Of a DNA stretch of 5,755 bases, positions 1 to 4,604 are shown piece after piece. The notes beneath the pieces are model-generated. The model was not told the origin of the DNA and searched no databases. It saw only the letters and a program-made list of their open reading frames with translations. The first letter of the stretch is position 1; every line of letters begins with the position of its first letter. Source of the stretch: Firmicutes bacterium UBA2598 (GTDB lineage: Bacteria > Bacillota > PH28-bin88); contig DDKM01000009.1 of the NCBI GenBank assembly GCA_002339345.1, forward strand, positions 1 to 5,755, in the 5' to 3' direction. The translations under genes were made by a program, and so were the position numbers.

Positions 1-651
1 CTGGCGATTTACCAGGCCATGGAAGAAGCAGTGGGTGAAGCGCGGCAGGTGACTTTGGATTCACTGGTTGCAGAAGCAGGGGGGCCGGAACAGGTAGCCC
101 TGGTGCTGGTGGATCTGGTGCAGGGATTTGCCAGGGAAGGTCCTCTGGCCAGTCCCCGGGTGGCGGCTTTGATCGAACCCATTACAAAACTGGTGGAGGA
201 AGCCCTCCGCCTAGGAGTGAGGGTAACTGCCATCCGGGATGCCCATACCGAGGACTGCCCCGAGTTTGACCAGTTCGGGCGCCACTGTGTAAAGGGTAGT
301 TCAGAGGCGGAACTGGTGGAAGAAATTAAGGCAGTCCTGGGGCCGAACTTCACTGATTGGCCCAAAAACTGCCTGGCTGCAGGACAGACCCATGCTCAAT
401 CTATAATTGTCATTGTGGGGGACTGTACTGACCTCTGCATCTACCAGGCTGCCATGGCGGAGAAACTGGCGGCCAATGCTCAGGGGATCAGGAAAAGGGT
501 TATTGTGCCCGTGAACCTGGTGGATACTTATGACCTGCCGGTGGAGGTGGCAAAAAAATTGGGGCTGATGCCCCATCCTGGTAACTTCTTTCATCTTGTT
601 TTCCTCTATCACCTGAAGCTAAACGGGATTGAACTGATGCGGCTGACCTAG
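1..651 (+). CDS. Isochorismatase-family cysteine hydrolase (5' end outside window)
   Basis: This is a cysteine hydrolase of the isochorismatase/nicotinamidase superfamily, which cleaves C-N or ether bonds of small substrates in the cytoplasm; the substrate cannot be told. The frame is open from base 1 (LAIYQAM...), and the residues before the first ATG at 19 read like the start of this family, so the true start is probably a few codons upstream of the window. Counting from that ATG, the expected triad is visible: Asp32 in the first beta strand (ALVLVDLVQGF), Lys116 in FTDWPKN and the nucleophile Cys140 in VGDCTDLCIYQAA. The C-terminal part (VIVPVNLVDTYDLP) is also family-like. One oddity: between Lys116 and the strand leading to Cys140 the protein reads KNCLAAGQTHAQSIIV, which seems about ten residues shorter than the usual KNSxSAF...L segment, so a small in-frame deletion is possible. 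The family assignment is firm; substrate and activity are unknown. An IS21 relic follows directly. Confidence 0.85.
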   Translation: MAIYQAMEEAVGEARQVTLDSLVAEAGGPEQVALVLVDLVQGFAREGPLASPRVAALIEPITKLVEEALRLGVRVTAIRDAHTEDCPEFDQFGRHCVKGSSEAELVEEIKAVLGPNFTDWPKNCLAAGQTHAQSIIVIVGDCTDLCIYQAAMAEKLAANAQGIRKRVIVPVNLVDTYDLPVEVAKKLGLMPHPGNFFHLVFLYHLKLNGIELMRLT

Positions 652-691
652 TTCTCCTGGAAGGACCTTTTTCAGCGCTGCGATTTGCGAT

Positions 692-761
692 TGTCAATAT
701 AAAAGTGAGCCACATGACAGTGTAAAATTGAGCCACCCCTGACAGAGTAAAAGTGATCCAC
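692..761 (+). repeat. Three direct 22-bp IS21-type terminal repeats
   Basis: The copies occupy 692-713, 715-736 and 740-761, so their starts are 23 and 25 bp apart. Each starts TG and ends in the shared core TAAAAGTGAGCCAC, with TAAAATTGAGCCAC in copy 2 and TAAAAGTGATCCAC in copy 3; copies 2 and 3 also share TGACAG at the start. Multiple phased transposase-binding repeats at an element end are characteristic of the IS21 family. The istB fragment just downstream supports this reading. Confidence 0.8.
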
Positions 762-788
762 CTCAACACATGAAGGACGGTTTTAAAT

Positions 789-1079
789 GCAGGTCAGTCC
801 ATCGCCATTGGTGTGGAAGCCTGCCGCCGAGGCTATGAAACCAGGTTCTTCCGTACCGCGGCCCTGGTGAACAAACTCTCCAAGTCGAGAAAAAGTGCCC
901 AACTGTCCGGTTTCATCAAAAAGCTTGTCAAAGCAGACCTGATTATCTGCGACGAGTGGGGGTATGTGCCCCTGGACAGGACTGGCGCCCAACTCCTCTT
1001 TGAAGTGATTTCCGAGTGCTACGAGCAAAAGAGTGTAATCATTAATACCAACATTGTGAACTTGAACAGGAACTTCTGA
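789..1079 (+). pseudogene. istB: Truncated istB (IS21 helper ATPase) remnant
   Basis: This is a fragment of IstB, the AAA+ ATPase that assists the IS21 transposase. The readable part begins around AGQSIAIGVEACRRGY (from 789; a GTG codon lies at 813), continues through the IstB stretch RFFRTAALVNKL...LVKADLIICDEWGYVPLDRTGAQLLFEVISECYEQKSVIINTN, and ends at a TGA at 1077-1079. The Walker B region (DEWG, about residues 47-50 from the GTG) and the sensor-like NTN are visible. Missing are the N-terminal domain, the Walker A P-loop and the C-terminal part after NTN, where the sequence departs from the family (IVNLNRNF). Intact IstB is about 250 residues and this piece is under 100. Without the P-loop it cannot be a working ATPase, so it is called a pseudogene. 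No convincing ribosome binding site precedes it. Confidence 0.8.
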
Positions 1080-1188
1080 GAGACTACGGCAGGCCGGTGG
1101 TTAATGATGAAGGGTGTCTTCATGAATGCTCTTAGCAGGACATTTATGAGCAGTTAAGAAAGCGCGTTGCCATCTACAGTCGCAGTCC
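1058..1188 (+). other. Unidentified coding-like tract with internal stop
   Basis: In a different frame from istB, the bases read ELEQELLRDYGRPVVNDEGC, a few more residues to a TAG at 1133-1135, then QDIYEQLRKRVAIYSRSP and a second TAG at 1186-1188. The composition looks protein-like (charged residues, RDYGRP, YEQLRKR) and it begins just where recognisable IstB ends, so it may be the debris of another gene or of a second insertion. RVAIYSR recalls the N-terminus of serine recombinases, but the usual continuation is absent. I do not recognise the source and claim no function. Confidence 0.25.
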
Positions 1189-1256
1189 ATAGTGACTCAC
1201 AGCTTAATCCTGATACGGCAAATTGACCCGTTTTTTGTGCAGTGGCCTTATAAAAA

Positions 1257-1276
1257 TTCCCCACCCCCCTGGGGAA
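1257..1276. repeat. Perfect 7-bp inverted repeat around a C6 spacer
   Basis: TTCCCCA at 1257-1263 and TGGGGAA at 1270-1276 are exact complements separated by six C residues. The repeat lies about 100 bp upstream of the candidate spoVA promoter. It lacks a T tract on the plus strand. On the minus strand the complement is followed by a short T run (from the AAAAA at 1252-1256), so it could be a weak minus-strand terminator, a protein-binding palindrome or chance. Confidence 0.35.
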
Positions 1277-1358
1277 AATATTTTGCAAAACTGAGGAATT
1301 TTTACTTGCAAAAAACACAGGATGGAACCATCACACAGAAAATCGCGCCGATGAAGAA

Positions 1359-1388
1359 GAATATTTACGGGTCAATCCGAACATAATT
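1359..1388 (+). promoter_or_regulatory. Candidate sigma-G-type promoter for spoVA operon
   Basis: GAATA at 1359-1363 and CATAATT at 1382-1388 are separated by 18 bp. They resemble the sigma-G/sigma-F pattern of spore formers (-35 near GNATR, -10 near CATNNTA), with the last -10 base off consensus. Transcription would start near 1395, leaving a leader of about 95 nt before spoVAC. In Bacillus the spoVA operon is transcribed in the forespore by sigma-G, so such a promoter is expected here. The match is by eye only. Confidence 0.45.
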
Positions 1389-1489
1389 TCCCCCTTTCAG
1401 GCCCAAAATAATAGGTGTCGGGTTTTCCCGGATGAGATGCGCGAGTTCTGACGGATAGGATATTTTTCCATGATAGAGGGAGGGAAAGT

Positions 1490-1960
1490 ATGCCCCGCGA
1501 TCCCAAGAAAAAGCCGCTGACGGTGGAACAGAAGCGGTACACGGAAATGGTCAGGGATCTGGTGCCCAAACCACCTTACCTGCGCAATGCCCTTTTGGCC
1601 TTTCTTTTTGGGGGGCTGGTTGCCGTTGTGGGACAACTGGTCACCGATATTTATCGACTGACCATGGGGCTGACCGCCAAGGAGGCGGGCAACCCGGCGG
1701 TGGCCACCATGATTTTCATTGGAGCCATCTTGACCGGAGTGGGGGTTTTCGATAAAATCGCCCGTTATGCAGGCATGGGGCTGGCGGTACCGGTGACCGG
1801 CTTTGCCAATTCCGTGGTTTCCGCGGCGCTGGAGTTCAAGCGGGAGGGCCTGGTTTATGGCGTTGGCAGTAAAATGTTTATCCTGGCGGGATCGGTGATC
1901 ACCTTCGGTGTGGTGACTGCCTTTGTCATCGGATTGATCTACGCACTTTTCATCATCTGA
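1490..1960 (+). CDS. spoVAC: Stage V sporulation protein AC (SpoVAC)
   Basis: SpoVAC is a small inner-membrane protein of the forespore and spore. With the other SpoVA proteins it carries dipicolinic acid (DPA) across the membrane, and B. subtilis SpoVAC has been reported to act as a mechanosensitive channel. The 156 residues match the usual length of about 150. A basic, cytoplasmic-looking N-terminus (MPRDPKKKPLTVEQKRYTEM) is followed by hydrophobic segments near residues 33-53 (LLAFLFGGLVAVVGQL), 69-87, 94-113 and 129-155. The conserved pattern GG..A.VGQL..D, then AG.G..VPVTGF.NSVVSAA.E, is the signature shared with SpoVAE (SpoVAC/SpoVAEB family). ATG at 1490 is preceded by GAGGGAGGG with a short spacer. 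It is the first gene of the operon and the only one of the four that starts with ATG. spoVAD follows after 13 bp. Confidence 0.95.
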   Translation: MPRDPKKKPLTVEQKRYTEMVRDLVPKPPYLRNALLAFLFGGLVAVVGQLVTDIYRLTMGLTAKEAGNPAVATMIFIGAILTGVGVFDKIARYAGMGLAVPVTGFANSVVSAALEFKREGLVYGVGSKMFILAGSVITFGVVTAFVIGLIYALFII

Positions 1961-1966
1961 AAGGAG
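1961..1966 (+). promoter_or_regulatory. Ribosome binding site fixing TTG start of spoVAD
   Basis: AAGGAG lies immediately after the spoVAC stop and 7 bp before TTG at 1974. There is no ATG or GTG at a suitable distance, and the TTG gives the family-typical N-terminus, so this site decides the start. Confidence 0.8.
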
Positions 1967-1973
1967 ATACATC

Positions 1974-2984
1974 TTGTCTAAAAAGATTGGCAAACAGACC
2001 TTCCGGCCGGAAAAACCGCCGGTGCTGATCAGTAGCGCTGCGGTGGCGGGGCCCTTTGAAGGGCAGGGGCCCCTCAAGGACTACTATGACCATATCTACA
2101 CCGACCTGCTGGCGGGGGAAAGAACCTTTGAGAGTGCCGAAAAGGAAATGCTCTTAAATGCCGCATTCACCTGCCTGAACAAGGCAGGTAAAGCCCCGCA
2201 AGAGGTGGATCTTTTTCTGGCGGGAGATCTGTTGAACCAGACCATCACCTCCGGGTTTTCCGCCCTGGAGCTGGCCATTCCCTACTTTGGGCTATACGGA
2301 GCCTGTTCCACTTCCATGGAGGGCCTGGCCCTGGCCACCATGCTGGTTGATGGGGGATTTGCCGACCTGGTGCTGGCAGCCACCTCCAGTCACAACACCA
2401 CAGCGGAACGACAGTATCGTTATCCTTCCGAATACGGTGTACACCGCAAACCCACCGCCCAGTGGACTGTAACCGGGGCTGGTGCCGGATTGGTGGCCAG
2501 AGAGGGGGAAGGACCCCGGATCACCCATGTCACCGTGGGTAAGGTGGTGGATTTCGGTATCAAGGATGTCAATAATCTGGGTAGTGCCATGGCACCGGCA
2601 GCCGCCCTGACCCTGGTCCAGCATTTTGCCGATACCGGCCATGGTCCCGACTACTATGACCTCATCCTGACCGGTGACCTGGGCAAGTTTGGCCAAAGCC
2701 TTACCATCAAGCTGGCCACCAGCCGGGGCGGATTTGATCTCACCAAAAACTACAGGGATTGTGGTTTAATGATCTACGACACCCAGAGGCAGGATGTCCA
2801 TGCCGGTGGCAGTGGATGCGGTGCATCCGCCATGGTTACCTATGGATACTTATACCGGAAATTGCTACAAGGAAAATTGAAAAGGATCTTGGTTGCGGCA
2901 ACTGGCGCGCTGCACAGCCCAACTTCTTTCCAGCAGGGGCAGGATATTCCCGCCATCTGCCATGCCGTGGCCATTGAAGCATGA
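1974..2984 (+). CDS. spoVAD: Stage V sporulation protein AD (SpoVAD)
   Basis: SpoVAD is the large peripheral subunit of the SpoVA apparatus. It has a thiolase/ketoacyl-synthase fold, and in Bacillus it binds dipicolinic acid directly and is needed for DPA uptake into the forespore. The 336 residues match the family length. Landmarks in order: the N-terminal KIGKQTFRPEKPPVLISSAAVAGPFEG; GDLLNQTITSGFSA near 85-97; YGACSTSMEGLALA with Cys111 at the position of the thiolase nucleophile; SSHNTTAERQYRYPSEYG with His140; VTGAGAGLV near 166-174; and a C-terminal CGASAMVTYGYLYRKLLQGKLKRILVAATGALHSPTSFQQ. It starts with TTG, chosen because AAGGAG stands 7 bp before it. The reading frame is intact. A gap of about 100 bp, longer than elsewhere in the operon, separates it from spoVAE. 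Confidence 0.96.
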   Translation: MSKKIGKQTFRPEKPPVLISSAAVAGPFEGQGPLKDYYDHIYTDLLAGERTFESAEKEMLLNAAFTCLNKAGKAPQEVDLFLAGDLLNQTITSGFSALELAIPYFGLYGACSTSMEGLALATMLVDGGFADLVLAATSSHNTTAERQYRYPSEYGVHRKPTAQWTVTGAGAGLVAREGEGPRITHVTVGKVVDFGIKDVNNLGSAMAPAAALTLVQHFADTGHGPDYYDLILTGDLGKFGQSLTIKLATSRGGFDLTKNYRDCGLMIYDTQRQDVHAGGSGCGASAMVTYGYLYRKLLQGKLKRILVAATGALHSPTSFQQGQDIPAICHAVAIEA

Positions 2985-3084
2985 GAACGCCACTAAGTAT
3001 TACGCCCTGGGGAAAAGAGACCACTGTGAGGGGCTAACCGTGGCCAATAATGGGTAGTTTGCAGAAGCAAGGGAGGCCGTTAGC

Positions 3085-3444
3085 TTGGAATGGAAGATGT
3101 ACCTATTTGCCTTTCTGGTCGGGGGGGCCTTTGCCCTGGTAGGGCAGTTGATCTTTGACTTGACCAACTTTAGCGCGGGCCACATCCTGTCCGGCTTTAC
3201 GGTAGCCGGGGGCATCCTGGGGGGGCTGGGGTTGTACCCCAAATTGGTGGAGCTTGCCGGCGCCGGGGCCACCATGCCCATTGCCAGTTTTGGCAACGCC
3301 TTGGTGCAGGGGGCCATATCTGAGGCCAAACGGACCGGGGTGATCGGGGTGTTGACGGGTATGTTCGAACTGACCAGCACCGGCATCACTGCGGCCATCG
3401 TGTTCGGCTTTTTCGTTGCCTTGATTTTTGACCCCAAGGGTTGA
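3085..3444 (+). CDS. spoVAE: Stage V sporulation protein AE (SpoVAEb type)
   Basis: This small integral membrane protein of the SpoVA DPA-transport apparatus is 119 residues long, close to the typical length of about 116. Hydrophobic segments lie near residues 5-25 (YLFAFLVGGAFALVGQLIF), 33-51, 57-77 and 97-115, and it ends in the usual short polar tail (LIFDPKG). It is visibly related to SpoVAC upstream: both carry GG..A.VGQL..D, a K(L/I)...AG.G...P...F.N..V..A.....R.G...G pattern and a hydrophobic final helix, as expected for one Pfam family. The TTG at 3085 is taken as the start because GGGAGG at 3071-3076 lies 8 bp upstream; the next in-frame ATG at 3097 would sit 20 bp from that site. 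No spoVAA, spoVAB or spoVAF is present, which fits the reduced C-D-E set common in Clostridia. Confidence 0.94.
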   Translation: MEWKMYLFAFLVGGAFALVGQLIFDLTNFSAGHILSGFTVAGGILGGLGLYPKLVELAGAGATMPIASFGNALVQGAISEAKRTGVIGVLTGMFELTSTGITAAIVFGFFVALIFDPKG

Positions 3445-3487
3445 TAATTGCCCAGAGGATAGATAATTACGGAAGGGGGGTGAAGGA

Positions 3488-3709
3488 TTGACCGTTCAGA
3501 GTGACTTGCAGAAAGCTGTGGCCAGCGCCCAGTCCCTGATGGGCTCCTATGCCATGTTTGCCCAGAGCACCCAAGACCAGGCCGCCAAGAAAATGTTCCA
3601 GGAACTGGCCCAGGACATGCAGCGACATATTGATTCATTGAATTCCCGGCTGAGCTACGTGGAGAAAAATAACCCCATGTACCAGCAGCAGCAACAGGCC
3701 CAGCAGTAG
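3488..3709 (+). CDS. DUF1657 protein linked to spoVA operon
   Basis: This is a 73-residue soluble, helix-rich protein of the DUF1657 family, whose molecular function is unknown. Small DUF1657 proteins are encoded in or beside spoVA operons, including spoVA2mob of Bacillus strains with very heat-resistant spores, where they occur with SpoVAC, SpoVAD, SpoVAEb and YetF/DUF421 proteins. The sequence MTVQSDLQKAVASAQSLMGSYA, then a QDQAAKKMFQELAQDMQRHIDSLNSRL helix, and NNPMYQQQQQ near the end, fits the family; there is no signal peptide or membrane segment. The C-terminal tail is glutamine-rich. TTG at 3488 is the start, with a purine-rich GGAAGGGGGGTGA just before it. It lies 43 bp after spoVAE and ahead of the operon terminators, so co-transcription is likely. 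No DUF421 gene is seen in the window. Confidence 0.85.
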   Translation: MTVQSDLQKAVASAQSLMGSYAMFAQSTQDQAAKKMFQELAQDMQRHIDSLNSRLSYVEKNNPMYQQQQQAQQ

Positions 3710-3784
3710 GTTGCCAGTAACATACACCTGAGGGCATGGTGTTGCTGCCGGCAATGGTAGCAAGCGGTAGGAAAGGAATCTAGC

Positions 3785-3813
3785 AAACCCGGCCACCTGG
3801 TTGCCGGGTTTTT
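3785..3813 (+). terminator. Intrinsic terminator of spoVA operon
   Basis: AAACCCGGC at 3785-3793 pairs perfectly with GCCGGGTTT at 3803-3811 around a 9-nt loop, and the stem runs into TTTTT. It lies 75 bp after the DUF1657 stop and is a strong rho-independent terminator for the plus strand. Confidence 0.85.
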
Positions 3814-3824
3814 ATTCAGTTCGC

Positions 3825-3852
3825 CCGGCATGGTGGTATGCTGCCGGTTTTT
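3825..3852 (+). terminator. Second, weaker tandem terminator
   Basis: CCGGCA at 3825-3830 pairs with TGCCGG at 3842-3847 around an 11-nt loop and is followed by TTTTT. It stands 11 bp after the first terminator. A further 8-bp AT-rich inverted repeat, TTTTTCCT (3848-3855) with AGGAAAAA (3862-3869), follows and could serve the convergent minus-strand gene, though it is not a classical terminator. Confidence 0.5.
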
Positions 3853-3932
3853 CCTTTTGGCAGGAAAAAGATGATGGGCGCCGAAAAAGCAATGTTAGTT
3901 TTTAGTGGACCGGCTATGTCCGTTAACAAGGA

Positions 3933-4508
3933 TTAGATTTTGGTTACCTTTACCCCGTAATGATAGGGACCGGCCTCGGTGACGGCGGGGTGGCCAAAAC
4001 CGGCCTTTTCCGCCAGGGCGATGACCCGGTCGGGGTGCAGCCGCTCGTGTTCGGGGGGGCCTTGGGGGGTCTTTTCCGGTTTCCATTCCACTACCAGCAG
4101 GACACCTCCCTGGACCATCAGCCGGCGGATTTCCTGCAACAGTAACAATGGGCTGTCCGCCTCATGCAGGGTGTTGGCCAAAAGGGCGCAGTCCGCCACG
4201 TCATCGGACAGGGGGATGGCGGTTTCCGTCGAATGGATGAACTCCACATTGGTGGCCCCGGCGCCAACCAGGTTATGGCGGGCCCGTTCCAGCATCGCAG
4301 CAGAGATGTCAATGGCGAAAACAGTGCCGGATTCTGTTACCGATTCCGCCATGGTTGCAGTGAAGTAGCCGCTACCACAGCCCACGTCCGCTGCGCGCAT
4401 TCCCGGCGAAAGAGCAAGGGGGGCTAGCACCCGGTGCGGGTCCAGTATCTTTTTCCGCTCAGGGTTGTCCAGGATGCCGGCATGGACGGGGTCGAACTTA
4501 TGGCTCAA
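3933..4508 (-). CDS. Class I SAM-dependent methyltransferase
   Basis: This is a 191-residue cytoplasmic methyltransferase with the Rossmann-like class I fold; the substrate is unknown. Motif I is AADVGCGSGYFTATMA (about residues 39-54), the SAM-binding GxGxG-type loop. The acidic residue ending strand 2 is in VFAIDISAAMLERAR (Asp67), followed by FIHSTETAIPLSDDVADCALLANTLHE (motifs II/III, about 90-116) and VQGGVLLVVEW (about 132-142). The protein resembles UbiE/Methyltransferase_11-type enzymes. The start is TTG at 4508-4506, with AGGAGG (4523-4518 on this strand) 9 nt upstream and a TATAAT just beyond. The gene is convergent with the spoVA operon and divergent from the dehydropantoate reductase gene, so it is probably monocistronic. 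Its neighbours give no clue to the substrate. Confidence 0.88.
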   Translation of the reverse strand: MSHKFDPVHAGILDNPERKKILDPHRVLAPLALSPGMRAADVGCGSGYFTATMAESVTESGTVFAIDISAAMLERARHNLVGAGATNVEFIHSTETAIPLSDDVADCALLANTLHEADSPLLLLQEIRRLMVQGGVLLVVEWKPEKTPQGPPEHERLHPDRVIALAEKAGFGHPAVTEAGPYHYGVKVTKI

Positions 4509-4517
4509 GGTCTTCTA

Positions 4518-4523
4518 CCTCCT
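4518..4523 (-). promoter_or_regulatory. Ribosome binding site fixing TTG start of methyltransferase gene
   Basis: The complement reads AGGAGG, full Shine-Dalgarno quality, 9 nt before the TTG at 4508. It justifies the non-ATG start. Confidence 0.8.
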
Positions 4524-4538
4524 GTGATATTTTTTTCT

Positions 4539-4544
4539 ATTATA
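4539..4544 (-). promoter_or_regulatory. Candidate -10 box of methyltransferase promoter
   Basis: On the minus strand the bases read exactly TATAAT, about 16 nt upstream of the ribosome binding site, so the leader would be short. No good -35 hexamer is seen 16-18 bp further upstream (the best is TTTAGC at 16 bp spacing). The whole divergent region 4524-4590 is very AT-rich, which makes a chance -10 match easier. Confidence 0.4.
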
Positions 4545-4604
4545 CTATAAATAAAATTAGCTAAATGATATGTCTGAAAAAATATTTTTTGGGGAGGTCA
4601 TGGG

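Larger units (their letters stand above)
692..1079 (+). mobile_element. Decayed IS21-family element: one terminus plus truncated istB
   Basis: Three tandem terminal repeats at 692-761 are followed at once by an IstB-like fragment at 789-1079. IS21 elements normally carry several terminal repeats at each end and two genes, istA (DDE transposase) followed by istB (AAA+ helper ATPase). Here all of istA and the first part of istB are missing, which places the end repeats about 30 bp from the middle of istB, so a large internal deletion is inferred. The repeats begin with TG at the outer edge, as expected for the left end. No clear right end was found. A weak partial match (GTGACTCAC at 1192-1200, against the complement GTGGCTCAC of the first repeat) could be its decayed trace. 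The element cannot encode its own transposition. The right boundary given here is the end of recognisable istB, not a proven IS border. Confidence 0.72.
1080..1489. other. Intergenic region between IS relic and spoVAC
   Basis: About 410 bp hold no gene I can support. A 64-codon open frame from 1192 has a low-complexity, non-protein-like translation and no ribosome binding site. The region does contain the unidentified tract at its left end, a 7-bp inverted repeat at 1257-1276 and the candidate spoVA promoter at 1359-1388. The last 60 bp lead into a purine-rich ribosome binding site for spoVAC. Confidence 0.6.

Noticed and set aside
692..761. Short CRISPR array
   Set aside because: The three 22-bp repeats have only 1-3 bp between them, so there are no spacers, and they precede an istB fragment; IS21 terminal repeats explain them.
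1192..1200. Intact right end of the IS21 element
   Set aside because: GTGACTCAC matches 8 of 9 bases of the inverted repeat tip, but similarity falls to chance level over the rest of the 22 bp and no second copy is present.
1192..1386. 64-codon plus-strand open frame upstream of spoVAC
   Set aside because: The translation is low-complexity and unlike any protein family, there is no ribosome binding site, and it overlaps the candidate promoter and a palindrome.
1469..1475. CATGATA as the sigma-G -10 box of spoVAC
   Set aside because: It matches CATNNTA, but no suitable -35 lies 17-18 bp upstream and transcription would start inside the spoVAC ribosome binding site.
1397..2077. 226-codon minus-strand open frame opposite spoVAC and the start of spoVAD
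   Set aside because: It is a shadow of spoVAC and spoVAD, rich in H, G and Q as expected for antisense of GC-rich coding DNA, with no family resemblance.
3000..3737. 245-codon minus-strand open frame opposite spoVAE and DUF1657
   Set aside because: Its composition is that of an antisense shadow, and both plus-strand genes are clear family members with ribosome binding sites.
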